The notes under the pieces were generated by a model. The model was not told the origin of the DNA and searched no databases. It saw only the letters and a program-made list of their open reading frames with translations. The position numbers and the translations under genes are program-made. A stretch of DNA of 64,000 nucleotides from Nocardiopsis sp. CC223A (GTDB lineage Bacteria; Actinomycetota; Actinomycetes; Streptosporangiales; Streptosporangiaceae). Below, one piece after another: positions 18,266-25,291 of the stretch. Location of the stretch: assembly GCF_030766825.1 (NCBI RefSeq), contig NZ_JASFDV010000020.1, positions 1 through 64,000 of the forward strand. The letters are read 5' to 3'. Position 1 is the first letter of the stretch. Every line of letters begins with the position of its first letter.

Positions 18266-19081
18266 ATGTCCGACGAAGACCTGAAGATATCCCGGGAGCG
18301 ATTCGGCAAGCTCCTCAAGAAACTGCGGTCCCGATCTGGGCTAACGCAACAAGAGCTGACCGCGCTCTCCACAGTCGGCCAGAGCACGATCAGCGATATC
18401 GAGCGCGGCAAAAAAGGGACACAGCGGGACTATATTGTCCGCCTGGACTCCGCTCTTAACGCCAGAGGGGTCCTCACCAGCGCATGGGACGCCGCGTTTT
18501 CTGACGGCGGCACCAGCGCTTACTTCCGCGAGGTAGCCGAAGCTGAGCAGACCGCCGAGGAGATCCGCGAGTACGCCCTCGGGCTCGTACCGGGGCTCCT
18601 CCAAGTCGAGGAGTACGTGCGGGCGATCAGCACCTTGGCTCGACCAAAGGCGGCCCCCGAACACATCGACAAAACGGTTGCGGCCCGCCAACACCGGCAG
18701 CAACTCCTAGCGCGGGCCCATCCACCTGCGGTGACAGCCCTTTTAGACGAGTCTGTGCTGTTGAGGCAGTTCTCAGACCCGAAGGTGATGGACGTCCAGA
18801 TCCAGCACCTCATCGACCTGTCCAGGCAGCCCCGGTTGCGGATTCAGATCATTCCGCTGAGGGCCGAGGGCCATGCTGGACTGGGAGGGTCGTTTACGCT
18901 GATGGAAGTTCCCGATACCGGGACGTTCGCATACGTGGAGAGCCAGGAGACCGGGTTTGTCCTGAAGCAGGCGGACGTTGTGGCAAGCTACGAGCACACG
19001 TTTGCGGAGCTGAGGAGCGCTGCACTGCCGGTCCCTGAGTCCCGCGTCAGGATGGAAGAGATTCGAGGCATGATCGCATGA
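18266..19081 (+). CDS. XRE regulator with DUF5753 (WhiJ-like)
   Basis: 271 residues. The helix-turn-helix (about 15-70) has LRSRSGLTQQELTALS and QSTISDIERGKKG. The C-terminal DUF5753 domain (about 95-270) carries LVPGLLQVEEYVRAI, LLDESVLLRQF, RLRIQIIPL and GGSFTLMEVPD. ATG 18266 has GGAG 10 nt upstream; an ATG at 18245 would add seven residues but lacks a ribosome site. It is coupled to the DUF397 gene downstream and divergent from the ATPase, making a complete WhiJ/DUF397/ATPase module. Codon use is less GC-biased than in flanking genes, a hint of transfer. Confidence 0.92.
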   Translation: MSDEDLKISRERFGKLLKKLRSRSGLTQQELTALSTVGQSTISDIERGKKGTQRDYIVRLDSALNARGVLTSAWDAAFSDGGTSAYFREVAEAEQTAEEIREYALGLVPGLLQVEEYVRAISTLARPKAAPEHIDKTVAARQHRQQLLARAHPPAVTALLDESVLLRQFSDPKVMDVQIQHLIDLSRQPRLRIQIIPLRAEGHAGLGGSFTLMEVPDTGTFAYVESQETGFVLKQADVVASYEHTFAELRSAALPVPESRVRMEEIRGMIA

Positions 19082-19254
19082 TGACCGAAGGCTGGGAGAA
19101 GTCCAGCTACAGCAACGGCACAGGCGGGAACTGCGTGGAAGCGCGGCTTATGGCTGACCAGGCCGCGGTCCGCGATACGCAGAACCGGGAGCTGGGTCAC
19201 CTCGCGTTCGAGTCCGGGGAGTGGGCCGCACTCATGGGCGCCCTCGCGAAGTAG
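19078..19254 (+). CDS. DUF397 small protein
   Basis: 58 residues (or 57 from the second of two consecutive ATGs). It reads EGWEKSSYSNGTGGNCVEAR, then AVRDTQNRELGHLAFESGEW. The first ATG overlaps the XRE stop as ATGA, showing translational coupling with its regulator. It is followed by a strong terminator. Confidence 0.85.
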   Translation: MMTEGWEKSSYSNGTGGNCVEARLMADQAAVRDTQNRELGHLAFESGEWAALMGALAK

Positions 19255-19269
19255 CTGTAGCAGGACAGG

Positions 19270-19304
19270 ACCGGCCCCCGCCAGGGATGATGGCGGGGGC
19301 CGGT
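19270..19304 (+). terminator. Intrinsic terminator
   Basis: A 14-bp perfect stem (ACCGGCCCCCGCCA and its complement) with a 7-nt loop followed by TTCGTGTTCG, 16 bp after the DUF397 stop. It separates the plus-strand XRE unit from the convergent kinase gene. Confidence 0.85.
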
Positions 19305-19422
19305 TTCGTGTTCGCGGCGGCCAGCAACCCCGGACCGCGGGGTCACCGGCACCCTGCCGCAAGGGTGGGGACTCCATGGAACGGTAACCCATCCAGGGCC
19401 ACCAACGGCAGACCCCGACCGG

Positions 19423-20202
19423 TCAGGTATCCACGTGGGCCGCCCACGCCTCAGCGGCCTCCGCCATCGCCTCCAACCAGCTCTCCTCAGGCCACCGAGT
19501 CGCGAAGGAACGCTGGAGCATCGCGTCCGCGCGCGCGAACACCCGCACCGCGGCCTCGTTGCCTTTCCAACCCTCGACCCCGGACACCCAGCTCTCCACC
19601 TCGGCCGGCGGGTAGCCCGCTGACACGAGCTGCACCGCCAGACACGTCGGGGAGACCACCGGGGAGGCGAGGGTAGGCCAGGACCAGTCCACCAACCACA
19701 CCCGTCCCTCGGGGGAGATCAGGATGTTCCTGGGGTGTAGGTCGGTGTGCGTCAGTACGTCCCCGCGCAGGAGGTGGCGATCCTCCTCGGGGGTGAACCG
19801 GTCCCACCGGGTCTCCTCCCACCCGACCGCGTTCGCTGGAACGGGGAGGGCAGCGATGGCGTTGAGGGCGTCCGCGAGCAGAGGCAGATCCGCCGACCCG
19901 GGGTTGAAGTCGGCGTAGCGGCCCTCCACTTTCTCAAACCCCAGTGCCACCCACCCGTTCCCCCGGATCTGCCACAACAGGGCGGGGGACAGGCCGCCGC
20001 TGTGCGCCGCCATCTCGGCTTCCCGGAGGTGTTCATCAAGGCGCCCTCCGGGCTGGTCCGGTACTGCCTTGACGAACACTTCTCGCCCCTCGGAATCGGT
20101 GACGATAACGGTGATGGCATTGCTGTGACCCGCGTTGACCGGCTTCGTTTGCTTGATCTTCCCCACGCATGGGGTGATCAGCTCTTCGAGTTCAGGTGTC
20201 AT
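19423..20202 (-). CDS. Aminoglycoside-phosphotransferase-like kinase
   Basis: A 259-residue APH/choline-kinase-fold protein. The catalytic loop LTHTDLHPRNILI (about residue 170) and the metal-binding VWLVDWSWPTLAS are intact. The N-lobe has GHSNAITVIVTDSEGREVFVKA with the ATP-binding Lys. The substrate is unknown: the family covers aminoglycosides, macrolides, homoserine and natural-product intermediates. It starts 8 bp after the radical SAM stop, with GAGG upstream of the ATG, so it is cotranscribed with that enzyme. That pairing suggests a biosynthetic or modification role more than antibiotic resistance. Confidence 0.85.
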   Translation of the reverse strand: MTPELEELITPCVGKIKQTKPVNAGHSNAITVIVTDSEGREVFVKAVPDQPGGRLDEHLREAEMAAHSGGLSPALLWQIRGNGWVALGFEKVEGRYADFNPGSADLPLLADALNAIAALPVPANAVGWEETRWDRFTPEEDRHLLRGDVLTHTDLHPRNILISPEGRVWLVDWSWPTLASPVVSPTCLAVQLVSAGYPPAEVESWVSGVEGWKGNEAAVRVFARADAMLQRSFATRWPEESWLEAMAEAAEAWAAHVDT

Positions 20203-20210
20203 CGGCGGCC

Positions 20211-21101
20211 TCAGTTCCGAGGTGGGCACTCGCTTCGGGGGGTTCCCGGTGAGCAGTACTGGTCGGGTGAGCAGGGAATCGGGTTCGGGGGCGGGGGTTG
20301 CGGAGCCGGTTCGTCCTTCTTGGCTGCGGTGATCACGTTGCGGGCCTGGGCCATCGGCGCCCCGGCGGGGATACCGGCCAGCGGTGCTTCCCGAGTGTTG
20401 CCGACACCCATCCACGCCGACATGACGCATGGCGACACGGTGCCGTCCGGGCTGATGGCGGCGCGCCCGTCACCGCAGGCGCCACACAGCCCGGACACGT
20501 CGGTCCCCTCGGTGGGGTTGCCGCGCCCAAACAGGCGGACGTGGTCCACACCGATGTGGGTCACACCGAGGGTTTCCAGCTCGGCCCGGGTGGCTTCCAC
20601 ACCCTCCCCGTTCGGGGTGATGATCGAGACCCGGAGACGCACACCCCGTTCGACGGCGCGGGCGATGTTCGCCCGGGTGTGCCGGTGGGATGCTGGGCGG
20701 CCGGTCATGGCGTTGTGCCGGTCCGGGTCCGCGCTGTAGTACGACGTCGCCAGGGACGCCCGGGGGTGGGCCCACAGTTCCCACCAGGCGTCCGAGACGT
20801 GGACGAGGTTGGAGTACACCTCGACGTGGAGGCCGGTGGCCAGGGCGCGGCGGGCGATCGCGAGTGCGTCGGGGTGCAGGGTGGGTTCGCCGCCGATGAG
20901 CTGGATGTGTTCGACCTCGGTGGTGGCGGCCTGGTCCACGACGGTGAACCAGTGGGCCCGGGTCATGGTCCCGTGGTCGCCGGTGGGCCCGGATTCGTTG
21001 TAGCAGTGCACACATTCGAGCTGGCACTTGCGGGTGAGGTCGAGCCACAGCATCCGCACGGGCGGGGCCGTGGTGGTGGGGGAGTGTTCGGTTATGGTCA
21101 C
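20211..21101 (-). CDS. Radical SAM enzyme
   Basis: 296 residues. The [4Fe-4S] motif CQLECVHC uses C26, C30 and C33, followed by IQLIGGEPTLHP as in MoaA/PqqE-type enzymes. The C-terminal part has GLCGACGDGRAAISPDGTVS and PCVMS, resembling a SPASM-like auxiliary cluster region, then a Pro/Cys-rich tail (CSPDQYCSPGTPRSECPP). GTG 21101 is 8 nt after AGGAGG. It is preceded by the 74-bp conserved element and followed by the kinase gene. No RiPP precursor is obvious. The family is clear; the substrate is unknown. Confidence 0.9.
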   Translation of the reverse strand: MTITEHSPTTTAPPVRMLWLDLTRKCQLECVHCYNESGPTGDHGTMTRAHWFTVVDQAATTEVEHIQLIGGEPTLHPDALAIARRALATGLHVEVYSNLVHVSDAWWELWAHPRASLATSYYSADPDRHNAMTGRPASHRHTRANIARAVERGVRLRVSIITPNGEGVEATRAELETLGVTHIGVDHVRLFGRGNPTEGTDVSGLCGACGDGRAAISPDGTVSPCVMSAWMGVGNTREAPLAGIPAGAPMAQARNVITAAKKDEPAPQPPPPNPIPCSPDQYCSPGTPRSECPPRN

Positions 21102-21122
21102 AGGGAATTCCTCCTGTGGGTT

Positions 21123-21196
21123 GCGGTGTGAGGCACCACACCGGCACCGTAACCCGGAAAGCACCCTGTGTCACCGGGTTGGCTGAGTCCGGACAC
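21123..21196 (-). promoter_or_regulatory. Conserved 74-bp promoter-like element, copy A
   Basis: The minus strand upstream of the radical SAM gene carries a 74-bp block shared with 21677-21750. The first 33 nt on the plus strand are identical (GCGGTGTGAGGCACCACACC onward), the middle 19 nt differ, and the last 22 nt differ at one position. It contains the inverted repeat GGTGTG-N6-CACACC. The conserved ends with a free middle suggest operators or promoter boxes. Confidence 0.7.
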
Positions 21197-21237
21197 CCAA
21201 CGGTGGTGATCGCGCTCCAGACCGGGATCAAACGAAA

Positions 21238-21268
21238 CCGCCCCTGGACGCTTCATGCCCAGGGGCGG
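21238..21268 (-). terminator. Terminator for the small zinc-protein unit
   Basis: A 10-bp stem (CCGCCCCTGG and its complement, 11-nt loop) followed on the minus strand by GTTTCGTTTG. It lies just after the 69-residue gene and before the promoter element of the radical SAM gene, so the two units are transcribed separately. Confidence 0.7.
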
Positions 21269-21285
21269 CCGGGAGGGGAACCCGG

Positions 21286-21495
21286 TCAGAGAGTGCCGTG
21301 CTCGCGGAGCCTCCCGCACTTCGCGCACCGGTCCACGAAGTTCGGCCCGGGGAAGTCATCGTGCCGCAGACCGTCGAACGAGCACACTTCGGGGGCGGCG
21401 GGGAGGGGTTCGGTGGCTTCGCAGGCCATGCACTCCCGCCGGTCGGAGCGTTCCAACCACACGTGCGGGTGGTCTACGACCCCGATCCCGGCCAT
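21286..21495 (-). CDS. Small zinc-ribbon-like protein, 69 residues
   Basis: Contains CMAC and CAKC pairs (ECMACEATEPLP and VDRCAKCGRLREHG) with an additional Cys between, consistent with a zinc ribbon. There is no recognised family. It starts 4 nt after the stop of the 53-residue gene, with GAGAGGAAG upstream, so they form one operon. Such mini-proteins are common in phage and mobile islands. Confidence 0.65.
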   Translation of the reverse strand: MAGIGVVDHPHVWLERSDRRECMACEATEPLPAAPEVCSFDGLRHDDFPGPNFVDRCAKCGRLREHGTL

Positions 21496-21499
21496 GCCG

Positions 21500-21661
21500 T
21501 CACTTCCTCTCCTCGGTGGCTGAGCACAGCGTGCAGAAGTAGATGTTCGCCATGCCGGAGTACATCCAGTCGTGTTTGCCGTCTTTGCTCTTGGGGCAGG
21601 GCGGGCTGTGCTTGCCAGCGGTCGGGGGGATGATGGTTGCGGTAGATCCTATCTGCTTCAT
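21500..21661 (-). CDS. Small Cys/His protein, 53 residues
   Basis: Starts MKQIGSTATIIPP and has CPKSKDGKHDWMYSG followed by IYFCTLCSATEERK, a C-x-H-CxxC arrangement like phage zinc fingers. AAGGA precedes the ATG. It is first in a two-gene unit under copy B of the 74-bp element. A RiPP precursor role is possible but the zinc-finger reading is simpler. Confidence 0.6.
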   Translation of the reverse strand: MKQIGSTATIIPPTAGKHSPPCPKSKDGKHDWMYSGMANIYFCTLCSATEERK

Positions 21662-21676
21662 TCCTGGGTCCTTCGT

Positions 21677-21750
21677 GCGGTGTGAGGCACCACACCGGCA
21701 CCGTAACCCACACGGCATGCCCTGCCATCGGGTTGGCTGAATCCGGACAC
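21677..21750 (-). promoter_or_regulatory. Conserved 74-bp promoter-like element, copy B
   Basis: Same length and ends as copy A at 21123-21196, here 16 bp upstream of the 53-residue gene. This position relative to a minus-strand start is nearly the same as for copy A, which supports a promoter or operator role over chance duplication. Confidence 0.7.
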
Positions 21751-21777
21751 GGCAACGCCCCCGCCCATGTTGGGGCA

Positions 21778-22233
21778 CGGTCCATCCCCGCGTGCGCGGG
21801 GCTCACACCGTGTCCGCCGACAGGCCACGGCCGCCGCCCGGTCCATCCCCGCGTGCGCGGGGCTCACACCGTGTCCGCCGACAGGCCACGGCCGCCGCCC
21901 GGTCCATCCCCGCGTGCGCGGGGCTCACCGAAGGCGGCGCACCCTTGCCGGGGGCGCCGCCGGTCCATCCCCGCGTGCGCGGGGCTCACGCCCGAAGGCG
22001 GCGGCGCACTCGGCGGGCGGCCGGTCCATCCCCGCGTGCGCGGGGCTCACGGTGAGGGGGCGGTTCCACACGTCGTCCGCGGCGGTCCATCCCCGCGTGC
22101 GCGGGGCTCACCGGGCATCCACCTGATGCACGGTCACATCCGCCGGTCCATCCCCGCGTGCGCGGGGCTCACGCGAGCAGGACGGGCAGCACGATGGTGG
22201 CCACCGGTCCATCCCCGCGTGCGCGGGGCTCAC
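21778..22233 (-). CRISPR. CRISPR array 2, same repeat inverted, 8 repeats / 7 spacers
   Basis: Repeats start at 21778, 21839, 21900, 21961, 22022, 22083, 22144 and 22205 in the plus orientation CGGTCCATCC...GGCTCAC, the exact reverse complement of the array 1 repeat. Spacers are 32 nt, except that 22051-22082 and its neighbours keep the 61-nt period exactly. The two leader-distal spacers (21807-21838 and 21868-21899) are identical, a tandem duplication of a repeat-spacer unit. The leader lies on the right side. Confidence 0.98.
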
Positions 22234-22275
22234 AGCTAACGACCTGGACAAACGCGGGGCGTTATCTCCGCGTTA
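22234..22275 (-). promoter_or_regulatory. CRISPR leader, array 2
   Basis: Reverse complement of the array 1 leader with two substitutions over 42 bp. It directly abuts the first repeat and fixes the transcription direction as leftward. Confidence 0.85.
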
Positions 22276-22428
22276 CATTCGACCGGCGGGGTCGACCGCG
22301 GTCTTCAGTCACTGTGGCATGAAGGCCGACGCAAGGCCACTCCCGGCCGACCCGGGTTTCGTAGCGGCCGCGGAAGGGGCTGTTCGCGTCCCCGGACCGC
22401 CCGGTGGGCCCTAGACTGCATCCACAAC

Positions 22429-22443
22429 GTGACTCCGCGTCAC
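22429..22443. promoter_or_regulatory. Palindrome upstream of HTH/zinc-finger gene
   Basis: GTGAC-tccgc-GTCAC, a perfect 5-bp inverted repeat just after a TAGACT sequence that could serve as a -10 box, about 85 bp before the start at 22526. It is possibly an operator. Confidence 0.35.
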
Positions 22444-22525
22444 TCGAAAAGCGGGGCCGCACGGTGCTACCAACACCGAACGGCCCCTGACCGACCTACC
22501 TGAGAACGCAGGAAGGCGGCTAGGC

Positions 22526-23983
22526 ATGAATCCTAGTCCCATGGCGCCCGGCGCCCGGAACGGGGACGCGCCCGATGTCCCCGTTCACCGCAAACGTCCG
22601 CCCGCGTCGATGAACGTGCCGGGCTTCTCCCCCGTCCTGTGGACCGCCCTCGCCTTCAAGGCCAAGGCGTTCCCCACTCTCCGGTCGCACACCGTGGCCA
22701 TGATCATCGCCGACGCCGTCGACCGGGACGGGCGCTGGTGCTTCATGTCCCAGGCCACCCTGGTCGAACGGGCCGAACCCCTGCTGAGCCTGTCCACCGC
22801 CAAGCGCGCCCTCGACGACCTCGTCTCCGCGGGCATCGTCCGCAAGCTCCCGCGCGAGCAGGTCCACGGGTTCTTCGCCCCAGACCTGGCAGCCGGGCGC
22901 ATGCGCGCCGACAACCTCCCCGACGTGCTGGAACTGCTCATCCCCGCCAGCGCCTACACCGACACGGCGCTGGAGCGGATCAACGAGGCGCGCGCCCTGC
23001 TGGGCGAAGAACCCCTGACCCCCGCCAACCGGCCCGACCTGCCCACGGCAGTTCATCCTGACCTGCCGCGACCGGTCAGCCCGACCCCCCGCGACAGTCC
23101 AGATCGACCTACAGACCCCCACTCTCCCGACCCCCGCCCCCACGACCCCTCTCCGGATCCCGTCCGCGGGCGGGTCACCCCGGGGTCGGCGGTCCCGCGC
23201 CCGCGCACCGCGCCCGACGCGCACCGCCCCGGTTCCGAGCCGCCCCGAACGGGTCCGGAGATCGTGCGGCCGGTGCCGCCCCGGCCGCCGGTGGAGGTGC
23301 CCGAAACCGGGACACGCACCCCTTGGCGGAGACCGCCCGCGTGGGCGCTGGACCTGCTCCGACTCATCCCGGACGCGGCCCTTCGCCACCCGGAACGCGA
23401 CCGCGCCGTGCTCGCCCGAAAGCTGTCCGAGCTGCGTGCGGCGGGAGTCGGGGAGTCCGAACTCGGTACCGCGCTGGCGGGCTGGCAGGACACCGCGCGG
23501 CCCTTCGCCGCCCTGCGCGCCCGGCTGGCCTGCCCCGAAACCGTGCGCGCGTGGAACACCCGCACGCTGCTGCGGGAGCAGCTTCCGAGCCCTTCGCCGT
23601 CCCCGGACGCCTTCGCCCGGCGCCTGGAGTTCACGGTGGACGGGCAGGGCCGGGCCACCGGCACCTGCCCAGCGCATCCGAGCGTGCGCAACGTCCCCGG
23701 CGGAACGTGCTGCCTGTGCGGCGGTCCCTGCCGCGGTGAACCCGGGGAGGTGGTCCACCCGCCCTCCCCCGGCGGCGGCGCGCTCCCGTCCTGGCTCGGC
23801 CCGCCCGATGCCGACGCCGGTTTCACGGCCCCCAAGTGCGACGACGAACGCTGCAACCCCGACCGGGACTCGCCCCGCTACCGCACCGTGCCGCGCCTGA
23901 CCGCCGATGGCCGAGACGTCATCGCCGTTCCCTGCCCCGCCTGCGGAAGACGTGTCGCAGGTGTGTCCCCGGCGGCCGCATGA
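22526..23983 (+). CDS. Helix-turn-helix protein with C-terminal zinc-finger region
   Basis: 485 residues. Residues about 30-125 form a replication-initiator-like winged helix (AMIIADAVDRDGRWCFMSQ, then LSLSTAKRALDDLVSAGIV). A long Pro/Arg-rich linker runs to about 265. A helical domain then has WALDLLRLIPDAALRHPERD. The tail has Cys clusters TCPAHPS, CCLCGGPCRG, CDDERCNPD and CPACGRR. This layout is seen in actinomycete phage, plasmid and integrative-element proteins of unknown function. AGGAAGGCGG precedes the ATG. It reads away from the CRISPR leader and ends at the MITE-like element. Confidence 0.75.
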   Translation: MNPSPMAPGARNGDAPDVPVHRKRPPASMNVPGFSPVLWTALAFKAKAFPTLRSHTVAMIIADAVDRDGRWCFMSQATLVERAEPLLSLSTAKRALDDLVSAGIVRKLPREQVHGFFAPDLAAGRMRADNLPDVLELLIPASAYTDTALERINEARALLGEEPLTPANRPDLPTAVHPDLPRPVSPTPRDSPDRPTDPHSPDPRPHDPSPDPVRGRVTPGSAVPRPRTAPDAHRPGSEPPRTGPEIVRPVPPRPPVEVPETGTRTPWRRPPAWALDLLRLIPDAALRHPERDRAVLARKLSELRAAGVGESELGTALAGWQDTARPFAALRARLACPETVRAWNTRTLLREQLPSPSPSPDAFARRLEFTVDGQGRATGTCPAHPSVRNVPGGTCCLCGGPCRGEPGEVVHPPSPGGGALPSWLGPPDADAGFTAPKCDDERCNPDRDSPRYRTVPRLTADGRDVIAVPCPACGRRVAGVSPAAA

Positions 23984-23990
23984 CCACCCG

Positions 23991-24115
23991 GTCATGTCCC
24001 GTGGAGTGGTGTGAGAACAACGGTTGTTCGAACAAGAACAAATCGCTGACCAGCGCGCCGTTACCTCTGGTGCCCGGGGGTCGAACGAAGTCACACCACT
24101 CGGTGCGACACCATC
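23991..24115 (+). repeat. 125-bp MITE-like element, copy 1
   Basis: Matches 60081-60205 (inverted) over 125 ungapped bases with 16 differences. It has terminal-type inverted repeats GAGTGGTGTGA (24004-24014) and TCACACCACTC (24091-24101), and internal palindromes including TTGTTCGAACAA. The differences show no three-base periodicity, so it is unlikely to be a conserved gene. Both copies lie downstream of a gene on the same strand. The rest of 23984-24265 shows no gene. Confidence 0.7.
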
Positions 24116-24265
24116 TGACCACCCTCCCGACAGCGGGCGGGCGGCGCCGGCTCCGTTTCGATGCGAGCGGGGGGCGCTTTCGCGCACCGGGGGACCGGTC
24201 CGTGCCCGGAAGCTCCTGGACCGGCGGGGATGACCCGGGGTGCGGGATCACCGACAGGGGCGGGC

Positions 24266-25219
24266 TCAGGCCAGGCCGATGCGCTCCAGGGTCCGCCCGG
24301 TGCGCTCGTCCTCCTCGGCGAGGAACGCGGCGAACTCCCCGCCCGCCAGGTAGGCGTCGGTCCACCGGTTGCGCGCCAGGCGTTCCTCCCACTCCGGTGA
24401 GGCGTGCACCCGCTCCACCAGCGCCAGCAGCCACGCGAGGTCGTCGTCGGCCAGGCCGGGCGGGGCCAGCAGCCCGCGCCAGTTCATGAACTCCAGGTCG
24501 ATCCCGGCCTGCACCAGCGTCGGCGCGTCGATCCCCGGGTCCGGCTCCGGCCCCGTCAGCGCCAGGACCCGCAACTGGCCGGAGTCGATCGCCGCGCGCT
24601 GCTCGCTCGGCCCCGCGGCGGCGAAGTCGACCGCATGGCCCATCAGCGCGGCCTGCATCGGGCCGCCGCCGTCGTAGGAGCGGTACACCACGTCGGCGGG
24701 GGCGATGCCCAGCTCCTCCGCCAGCAGCATGGTCACCAGGTGGTCGGGCCCGGCCGGGGTCGATCCGCCGCCGATCCGCATCGTGCCCGGGGACGCCCGC
24801 CAGGCCCGCACCACGTCGTCGATGGTCGCGTACTCCGAGTCCGCCGGGACCAGCAGCGCCTCGGGTTCCTCGATCAGGCGGGCCAGCGCGGTGGCCTCGG
24901 TGACCGAGTCGGCGGCGGAGTCGACGTGGGTGTTGGCGACCAGGCCCAGCCCCATCTGCAACAGCAGGTCCGCCGAGCCGCGCTCGTACACCAGGCGGGC
25001 CAGCGCGGCGGTCCCCGTGCTCCCCGCCAGGTTGAAGACCGCGACGTCGGAGACCGCCCCGGTCTCCTCGATCACGGCCGCCAGGGTCCGGGCGGTGTGG
25101 TCGAACCCGCCGCCGGGCGGGGTCGGCACCATGATCCGCATCCTGTCCTGCCGTCCGGGCTCCCGGCAGCCCGCCAGAGCCAGGACGAGGCCGGCGGCCA
25201 GGACGGCACGGCGACTCAT
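24266..25219 (-). CDS. Tripartite tricarboxylate transporter binding protein (TctC), lipoprotein 1
   Basis: 317 residues. The signal peptide SRRAVLAAGLVLALAGC ends in a lipobox. Family features follow: MVPTPPGGGFDHTARTLAAV, GGGSTPAGPDHLV and the C-terminal GLAPPGL-type helix. It captures a carboxylate for the TctAB membrane pair. ATG 25219 was chosen at the signal peptide; a GTG at 25255 is an alternative. It is the last gene of a four-gene operon that also starts with a TctC, so the operon carries two binding proteins. Confidence 0.88.
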   Translation of the reverse strand: MSRRAVLAAGLVLALAGCREPGRQDRMRIMVPTPPGGGFDHTARTLAAVIEETGAVSDVAVFNLAGSTGTAALARLVYERGSADLLLQMGLGLVANTHVDSAADSVTEATALARLIEEPEALLVPADSEYATIDDVVRAWRASPGTMRIGGGSTPAGPDHLVTMLLAEELGIAPADVVYRSYDGGGPMQAALMGHAVDFAAAGPSEQRAAIDSGQLRVLALTGPEPDPGIDAPTLVQAGIDLEFMNWRGLLAPPGLADDDLAWLLALVERVHASPEWEERLARNRWTDAYLAGGEFAAFLAEEDERTGRTLERIGLA

Positions 25220-25291
25220 CGCGTGCGTCCCGGCCACCCGGTCGTACTCGTCCACTTCGCCCGCTTCTTCCTCGTCCCCCTCGACCGTCCG

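Noticed and set aside
13913-22204. Self-targeting spacers matching this window
   Set aside because: No match to other parts of the window was noticed by eye; an exact search with all 27 spacers is needed to be sure.
21682-22239. Plus-strand reading frames across array 2
   Set aside because: Same reason: each repeat block translates to the same short peptide.
23991-24120. Small peptide (EWCENNGCSNKN) in the 125-bp repeat
   Set aside because: The two copies differ without third-position bias, so coding conservation is not supported; it remains possible.
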